Assembly: GCA_036381125.1 (NCBI GenBank)
Contig: DASVDK010000201.1
Span: 1 to 11,481, forward strand
DNA from: DASVDK01 sp036381125 [NCBI: Thermodesulfobacteriota bacterium]
GTDB taxonomy: Bacteria; DASVDK01
Length of the DNA stretch: 11,481 nt
Direction: 5' to 3'
Part shown: positions 7,620 to 11,481 of the stretch, one piece after another
How the letters are laid out: each line of letters starts with the position of its first letter
How positions within the stretch are numbered: position 1 is the stretch's first letter
Made by a program: the position numbers and the translations under genes
The notes under the pieces: model-generated
Told to the model about the DNA's origin: nothing
Databases searched by the model: none
The model's input: the letters and a program-made list of their open reading frames with translations, nothing else

Positions 7620-8158
7620 CGGTGGGCCCCTTCCGCGACGTCGCGGATGGCGGCGACGATGTTCGGATAGGCGGCGCACCGGCAGATGTTGCCGCTCATC
7701 CGCTCGCGTATCTCCGCCTCGGTCAGCACGATCCGCGGGGACGCCACGTCCGCGGTCGCGTGACTCGGCCAGCCGGCCTTCGCCTCGTCGAGCATGCCGA
7801 CGGCCGAGCAGATCTGACCGGGCGTGCAGTAGCCGCACTGGAAGCCGTCGCGCTCGACGAAGGCGGCCTGCAGCGGGTGCAGGGCGCTCGGCGACCCCAG
7901 CCCCTCGATCGTCACGATCTCGTCCCCCTCGTGCATGACGGCAAGGGTCAGGCAGGCATTGACGCGCCGACCGTTGACGAGCACGGTGCAGGCGCCGCAT
8001 TGTCCGTGGTCGCAGCCCTTCTTCGCCCCGGTCAGGTGGAGCTGCTCGCGCAGCGCGTCCAGGAGCGATGTGCGCGGGTCCAGCTCGAGCCTGACCGATC
8101 GACCGTTGACGGTCAGGTCGGTCGTGTAGGTGGCCACGTCGATCTCGGCGCCAGGCAT
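7616..8158 (-). CDS. [2Fe-2S] iron-sulfur subunit of molybdenum hydroxylase (PaoA/YagT-like, no Tat signal)
   Basis: This 180-residue protein carries two [2Fe-2S] clusters. The plant-ferredoxin-type N-terminal domain has Cys49, Cys54, Cys57 and Cys69 ([10 protein letters not shown] ... NAC). The C-terminal helical domain has Cys108, Cys111, Cys159 and Cys161 (QCGYC ... NICRC). It is the first gene of the operon and relays electrons between the molybdenum site and FAD. ATG 8158 is chosen because AGGAGG lies five bases upstream. The frame is open to 8242, but that extension is Arg-rich with no hydrophobic segment. E. coli PaoA carries a Tat leader; none is seen here, so this complex should be cytoplasmic. 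All eight ligands are present. No cofactor-maturation gene (PaoD/XdhC type) lies in the window. Confidence 0.94.
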   Translation of the reverse strand: MPGAEIDVATYTTDLTVNGRSVRLELDPRTSLLDALREQLHLTGAKKGCDHGQCGACTVLVNGRRVNACLTLAVMHEGDEIVTIEGLGSPSALHPLQAAFVERDGFQCGYCTPGQICSAVGMLDEAKAGWPSHATADVASPRIVLTEAEIRERMSGNICRCAAYPNIVAAIRDVAEGAHR

Positions 8159-8225
8159 CGCGTCCTCCTGTGAGGTGAACGTGCCGCGACGGCGGCAGCG
8201 ACGCCGCGCAGCCCAGCACAAGCCG

Positions 8226-8264
8226 CGCCTCGCCGATGTCACGCCTCGGCGACGTCACGCCTCG
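8226..8264. repeat. 16-bp tandem repeat upstream of the molybdenum hydroxylase operon
   Basis: CGCCTCGCCGATGTCA (8226-8241) is followed directly by CGCCTCGGCGACGTCA (8242-8257; two differences) and a partial third copy CGCCTCG (8258-8264). It lies 68 bases upstream of the [2Fe-2S] subunit start, in the 238-bp gap after recG. Spacing and position would suit regulator binding sites, but no regulator can be assigned. I see no clear -35/-10 pair nearby. Confidence 0.6.
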
Positions 8265-8297
8265 AGGCGATCGCGGCCGTCCCGAAGACGCTCGCAA

Positions 8298-8315
8298 CGG
8301 TGGTCGCAACCACCG
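8298..8315. repeat. Short perfect hairpin in the recG-hydroxylase gap
   Basis: CGGTGGT (8298-8304) and ACCACCG (8309-8315) pair perfectly around a four-base loop CGCA. CGCAAC also occurs twice (8293-8298 and 8305-8310). It could be part of a recG 3' end or an operator; nothing more can be said. Confidence 0.45.
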
Positions 8316-8332
8316 ATGGAGGGAACGACTGA

Positions 8333-8353
8333 CCGGGGGGACGACGCCCCCGG
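8333..8353 (-). terminator. Possible G+C hairpin terminator after recG
   Basis: CCGGGGG (8333-8339) and CCCCCGG (8347-8353) form a 7-bp all-G/C stem with a 7-base loop, 44 bases beyond the recG stop in the direction of transcription. The following minus-strand bases (TCAGTCGTTCCCTCC) are only mildly T-rich, so termination efficiency is uncertain. Confidence 0.4.
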
Positions 8354-8396
8354 GGCGGCGGCGGAGCGCGACGAGAGGCGGGGCTCGAGGCCGAGG

Positions 8397-10961
8397 TCAC
8401 ACGCCGGCGAGCGACAGCCGGCCGGCCCAGCGGCGGCGCACCGCCTCCTTCGTCCCGCGGTGCGCCGGATCGGAGAGGTCGGGGTCGCGCGCGACGAGGG
8501 CGAAGGCCGCCTCGCGCGCGGCGACGAGGAGCCGCTGATCGCGGAAGAGGTTGGCCACGCGGAAGTCGGGGACGCCGCTCTGGCGCGTGCCGAGGAAGTC
8601 GCCCGGACCCCGGATCTCGAGGTCGGCCTCGGCGATGCGGAAGCCGTCGGTCGTCCGCTCCATGACGGCCAGACGGCGCGCCGCCTCCTCGGTGCGCCGG
8701 CCGCTCGCCACGAGGAGGCAGGCCGACGCCTTGCTGCCGCGACCCACCCGGCCGCGGAGCTGGTGGAGCTGCGACAGGCCGAAGCGCTCGGCGTGCTCGA
8801 TGACCATGAGCGTCGCGTTGGGCACGTCGATGCCGACCTCGATCACGGTGGTGGCCACGAGCAGGTCGAGCCGGCGGTCGCGAAAGGCCACCATGACCGA
8901 CTCCTTCTCGTCGGCCCCCATGCGGCCGTGGAGGAGCCCGACGCGGACGCCGGGAAGCGCCTGCGCGAGGTCCTCGGCGGCCTGGGTCGCGTCCTTGAGG
9001 TTCGCAAGCTCGGGCGCCTCGGACTCCTCGACGAGCGGGTACACGACGTACGCCTGCTCGCCGCGCGCGATGCGCGCGCGGATCGCCTCGAGCACCTCGC
9101 GCCGCTGCCCGGGCCAGATCACCCGGGTCTCTATGGGGCTTCGCCCGGGCGGCAGCTCGTCGAGGATCGAGACGTCGAGGTCGCCGTAGACCGTCATGGC
9201 GAGGGTTCGCGGGATGGGCGTCGCGGTCATGACGAGGAGGTGCGGCCGCTCCCCCTTCCTCGCGAGCGTGGCCCGCTGGGCCACGCCGAACCGGTGCTGC
9301 TCGTCGACGATGCCGAGGCCGAGGCGCCGGAACGCGACCTGGTCCTGGATCACCGCGTGGGTGCCGACGACGAGGTGCGTGTCGCCCTGCTCGATCCGCC
9401 TGAGCACCTTCGCGCGCTCGGCCTTGCCCTGCGCGCCGGTGAGGAGCAGCACCTCGAGCCCGAGCGGGGCGAGGAGCCGGTGGGCCGTCAGGTAGTGCTG
9501 CTCGGCGAGCAGCTCCGTCGGCGCCATGAGCGCCGCCTGGTAGCCGCTCTCGACCGCAACCAGCGCCGCGACCAGCGCCACGAGCGTCTTGCCGCTCCCC
9601 ACGTCTCCCTGCAGGAGGCGATGCATCGGGTGTCCGGAGGCGAGGTCGGCGGCGATCTCCCGCGCCGCCCGCTCCTGGGCCGCCGTGAGGGCGAAGGGGA
9701 GGCGCGCGCGCAGCCGGTCGACGAGCCGCCCGTCGCCCCGGAGCACCGGTGCCGGCTCGAGGGCGAGACCGCGGCGGCGCATGGCGAGCCCGAGCTGGAG
9801 GGCGAACAGCTCGTCCATGATGAGCGTCCGGTGGGCCGGGGTGCGGGCCGCGAGGTAGGCTGCCGTGTCGGCCTCCTCGGGCGGGAAGTGGACCGCCCGG
9901 AGCGCCTCGGGGAGGGGCAGGAGCGCGAGTTCCCCGGCGACGGCGGGCGGGATGCTCCCGCTCGCCGAGTCGGCGTAGGCGTCGACGACCGACTTGAGGA
10001 TGCGGCGCAGCGTCTTCTGCGGGACCCCCTCGGCCTCTGAGTAGATCGGGACGATGCGGTTGAAGTGGACGGCGTCGCCCCCGCCGTCGGCCGGCTCGAC
10101 GTCCGGGTGGACCATCGACAGCTTGCCGGCGAAGCGCTGGAGGTCGCCGGACAGGAGGACGCGGGTCCCCCTGGGGAACCGGCTCTGGAAGCCGCCGCCC
10201 GGCGGGTGGAACCAGCGGCCGTGCACGACCCCGCTGCCGTCGCTCACCGCCATCTCGTAGCCGCGACGGCGCCCCCCGAAGAACGCGACCCCCGAGGCGA
10301 CGACCTCGCCGAGGATCACCACGCGCGTGCCGGGCTCGGCGGCCGCGATCCGCACCGGGCGGCGGCGGTCCTCGTACGTGCGCGGGAGGAAGTAGAGCGC
10401 GTCCTCCACGGTGGCGAGCCCCTTGCGCGCCAGCGCCTCGGCGACCTTCGGCCCGACCCCCTTGATGAACTGCAACGGCGTGGACATCGGGTCGCCGGCC
10501 GGCGCGGGCGCGACGCGGACGGGCGCGGTCGCCGCGGTCCGGCGCCGCGCGGGCGCGACCGGCGAGCGCGAGCGCGCCGGCACGCGGGGCGCGGACGGGG
10601 GGCTCTCGACGCGTTGGGGCGCCGCAGGCGGCGCCTGGGGGGTCGGTGCGCCGACGGGCGCGTCCAGCAGCCGGCGCGCCGCCTCGACGCGCGCACGCCG
10701 GCCCTCCGCGCCCTCGCCGTCGAAGCCGGCGAGCGCCGCGCGGATCGCCTCGAGGCGCTCGCGGGCGGCGGCGTCCCGGGCGAGCGAGAGGCCGCGGTCG
10801 ATCACCCGCTCGACCGTCCGCTCGAGGCCGCGCAGCGCCATGACGTTGGCGTAGTCGTTCCGGGCGGCGAACTCGAGCGGCCGCCGGATGGCGAGGAGGA
10901 CGTCGTCGATCACCGCTCCGTCCCGCCGATTCACCGCCGCGTTCGCATCGACGACGATCAT
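8397..10961 (-). CDS. recG: ATP-dependent DNA helicase RecG, with a chimeric N-terminus
   Basis: As drawn this is 854 residues. RecG remodels stalled replication forks and branch-migrates Holliday junctions. The wedge/OB domain begins near residue 160 (TPLQFIKGVGPKVAEALARKG ... LPRTYEDRRR). Helicase motifs are Walker A GDVGSGKT (452-459), DEQH (553-556), MTATPIPRTLAMTVYGDLD, VIEVGIDVPNA and QLRGRVGRG (734-742). The RecG translocation region RGPGDFLGTRQSG follows near 785. A helical extension (about 17-95; RPLEFAARNDYANV) and a Pro/Ala/Arg-rich linker (about 95-157) precede the wedge, as in RecGs longer than E. coli's 693 residues. The first ten residues, MIVVDANAAV, look like a PIN-domain toxin, not RecG. 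ATG 10961 overlaps the antitoxin stop; GTG 10913 (residue 17) could be the ancestral start. ATG 10487 (residue 159) would give an E. coli-sized protein but drop the extension. Confidence 0.93.
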   Translation of the reverse strand: MIVVDANAAVNRRDGAVIDDVLLAIRRPLEFAARNDYANVMALRGLERTVERVIDRGLSLARDAAARERLEAIRAALAGFDGEGAEGRRARVEAARRLLDAPVGAPTPQAPPAAPQRVESPPSAPRVPARSRSPVAPARRRTAATAPVRVAPAPAGDPMSTPLQFIKGVGPKVAEALARKGLATVEDALYFLPRTYEDRRRPVRIAAAEPGTRVVILGEVVASGVAFFGGRRRGYEMAVSDGSGVVHGRWFHPPGGGFQSRFPRGTRVLLSGDLQRFAGKLSMVHPDVEPADGGGDAVHFNRIVPIYSEAEGVPQKTLRRILKSVVDAYADSASGSIPPAVAGELALLPLPEALRAVHFPPEEADTAAYLAARTPAHRTLIMDELFALQLGLAMRRRGLALEPAPVLRGDGRLVDRLRARLPFALTAAQERAAREIAADLASGHPMHRLLQGDVGSGKTLVALVAALVAVESGYQAALMAPTELLAEQHYLTAHRLLAPLGLEVLLLTGAQGKAERAKVLRRIEQGDTHLVVGTHAVIQDQVAFRRLGLGIVDEQHRFGVAQRATLARKGERPHLLVMTATPIPRTLAMTVYGDLDVSILDELPPGRSPIETRVIWPGQRREVLEAIRARIARGEQAYVVYPLVEESEAPELANLKDATQAAEDLAQALPGVRVGLLHGRMGADEKESVMVAFRDRRLDLLVATTVIEVGIDVPNATLMVIEHAERFGLSQLHQLRGRVGRGSKASACLLVASGRRTEEAARRLAVMERTTDGFRIAEADLEIRGPGDFLGTRQSGVPDFRVANLFRDQRLLVAAREAAFALVARDPDLSDPAHRGTKEAVRRRWAGRLSLAGV
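10932..10961 (-). pseudogene. Remnant of a PIN-domain (VapC/FitB) toxin start fused to recG
   Basis: The ten codons MIVVDANAAV match the start of PIN-domain ribonuclease toxins: a hydrophobic first strand ending in the catalytic Asp, here Asp5. They begin at an ATG overlapping the stop of a FitA-like antitoxin (ATGA), the usual arrangement of antitoxin and toxin genes. The frame then runs straight into RecG sequence (IDDVLLAIRRPLEF). The rest of the PIN domain (about 120 residues with further acidic residues) is absent in all frames I could inspect downstream. The short length is the main caveat. Confidence 0.55.
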
Positions 10962-11200
10962 CCCCGAGCGTGGCGGTCGTCGCGGATGAGGGCCGTCGTG
11001 TCGGGCAAGAGGCCGTAGCGCCGCTGCAGGTCCTCGCGGAGTCGCGCGGCTCGTCGGGCGAAACGGGTCGGCGGCCGGGACGCGGCCTCCGTGAGGCGCC
11101 TGCGCAACTCCTCCTCGAGGCTGTGCCCGGCAGCCTCGGCGCGAGAGCGGTGGGTCGCGACCACCCGGTCGACCACCTTCCGGATCTTGATGTCTGCCAT
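10958..11200 (-). CDS. FitA-like ribbon-helix-helix antitoxin
   Basis: This 80-residue protein begins MADIKIRKVVDRVVATHRSR and continues AEAAGHSLEEELRRRLTEAA, the strand-helix-helix layout of FitA/VapB-type antitoxins that bind DNA as dimers through the N-terminal strand. The C-terminal part (YGLLPDTTALIRDDRHARG) resembles the tail by which such antitoxins enter the toxin's active site. The start ATG 11200 has GGAGG five bases upstream. Its stop shares ATGA with the next ORF, where a PIN toxin is expected but only about ten codons of one remain before RecG. A promoter and an 18-bp palindrome lie just upstream, as expected for autoregulation. The gene itself looks intact. It may now be an orphan repressor that also influences recG transcription. 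Family call firm, present role inferred. Confidence 0.85.
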   Translation of the reverse strand: MADIKIRKVVDRVVATHRSRAEAAGHSLEEELRRRLTEAASRPPTRFARRAARLREDLQRRYGLLPDTTALIRDDRHARG

Positions 11201-11221
11201 GGGCCCCTCCGAACGGCCCGC

Positions 11222-11250
11222 ATTGTGCCCCCATGGGGGCACCCGGGCAA
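11222..11250 (-). promoter_or_regulatory. Antitoxin promoter with an 18-bp palindromic operator
   Basis: On the minus strand TTGCCC (11250-11245) and CACAAT (11227-11222) are separated by exactly 17 bases and resemble -35 and -10 hexamers. The perfect palindrome GTGCCCCCATGGGGGCAC (11225-11242) fills the spacer and overlaps the -10. It sits 24 bases before the antitoxin start. This is where a ribbon-helix-helix antitoxin would bind to repress its own operon. Binding by this antitoxin is inferred. Confidence 0.65.
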
Positions 11251-11277
11251 GGACTTCGGCGAGGGCGACCGAGAGAC

Positions 11278-11308
11278 GCCCCGGCGCCGCCGGGGGCGGC
11301 GCCGGGGC
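11278..11308 (-). terminator. Strong hairpin terminator after greA
   Basis: GCCCCGGCGCCGCC (11278-11291) and its exact complement at 11295-11308 make a perfect 14-bp stem with a GGG loop, 13 bases past the greA stop. The trailing minus-strand sequence (GTCTCTCGGTC) has only scattered T residues. Position and strength suit a terminator separating greA from the antitoxin-recG unit. Confidence 0.7.
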
Positions 11309-11321
11309 GGGAGGTGGGCCG

Positions 11322-11481
11322 CTAATCGAAGGAGATGTCGAGGATCTCGTACTCCTTGATGCCCGAGGGCACCTTGACCCGCACGGTGTCGTCGAGGCCG
11401 TGGCCGATGAGGGCCCGGCCAACCGGCGAGGAGATGGAGATCTTCCCGCTCTTGATGTCGGCCTCGTCGGCGCCGACGATC
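11322..11481 (-). CDS. greA: Transcription elongation factor GreA, 3' part
   Basis: This is the C-terminal 52 residues of GreA; the gene continues past the right edge of the window. The visible sequence has [18 protein letters not shown], then VGRALIGHG and [15 protein letters not shown], the hallmark of the GreA/GreB C-terminal FKBP-like domain that docks the factor on RNA polymerase. GreA stimulates transcript cleavage in backtracked complexes through an N-terminal coiled coil not visible here. The stop TAG is followed by a strong hairpin. The C-terminal domain alone cannot fully separate GreA from GreB, but GreA is far commoner. Confidence 0.9.
   Translation of the reverse strand, partial: IVGADEADIKSGKISISSPVGRALIGHGLDDTVRVKVPSGIKEYEILDISFD

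Noticed and set aside
8159-8242. N-terminal extension of the [2Fe-2S] subunit as a Tat signal peptide
   Set aside because: It has several Arg residues but no hydrophobic core, and a strong AGGAGG sits directly before ATG 8158.
10316-10931. Remaining PIN toxin in another frame within the recG 5' region (frameshift rather than fusion)
   Set aside because: The alternative minus-strand frames give only Arg/Pro-rich sequence with no PIN acidic motifs, so a deletion/fusion fits better.
11201-11234. Longer RecG starting at the ATG inside the palindrome at 11234
   Set aside because: That frame is the antitoxin gene's shadow and would ignore the GGAGG-ATG antitoxin start and the ATGA junction.
8239-11250. 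A 1003-codon minus-strand frame overlapping recG and the antitoxin
   Set aside because: Its product is Arg/Pro/Gly-rich with no motif, whereas the shifted frame gives all RecG helicase motifs.

Overview
The window is 11.5 kb of strongly G+C-rich bacterial DNA (most third codon positions are G or C). It is tightly packed, with ATGA stop/start overlaps and both SD-led and possibly leaderless starts. Gene content alone does not fix the phylum. A RecG with a long N-terminal extension, a cytosolic three-subunit molybdenum hydroxylase, and a TPR-LuxR regulator beside an Rv2258c-like methyltransferase suggest an uncultured soil or sediment lineage such as Chloroflexota or Actinomycetota. That placement is an inference and a weak one.

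Plus-strand half (1-4324). The window opens inside a PuuE-like polysaccharide deacetylase/allantoinase-family gene. It overlaps by ATGA an L-aspartate-dehydrogenase-family gene, so the two probably form the end of a nitrogen-compound catabolic operon. Next comes a 128-bp gap with three copies of a 24-bp sequence in exact 25-bp tandem. A TPR protein with a C-terminal LuxR helix-turn-helix follows. After it lies a 180-bp gap holding one inverted copy of the same repeat, a long hairpin, and the -10/SD of a SAM-dependent methyltransferase of the Rv2258c type.

Minus-strand half (4349-11481, reading right to left). The 3' end of greA comes first, followed by a perfect 14-bp-stem terminator hairpin. 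A promoter carrying an 18-bp palindrome then drives a FitA-like ribbon-helix-helix antitoxin. The antitoxin overlaps by ATGA an ORF that begins like a PIN-domain (VapC/FitB) toxin, but after about ten codons it becomes RecG. A 238-bp gap with tandem repeats and hairpins leads to a three-gene molybdenum hydroxylase operon: [2Fe-2S] subunit, then FAD/[4Fe-4S] subunit, then molybdopterin subunit. This operon converges on the methyltransferase gene, with only 24 bp between the stops.

The most noteworthy observations are: (1) an apparently orphaned antitoxin whose partner toxin has been reduced to its first codons and joined in frame to recG, while its palindromic operator/promoter looks intact; and (2) the repeat family bracketing the LuxR-type regulator. 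No complete new defence or mobile system is visible.
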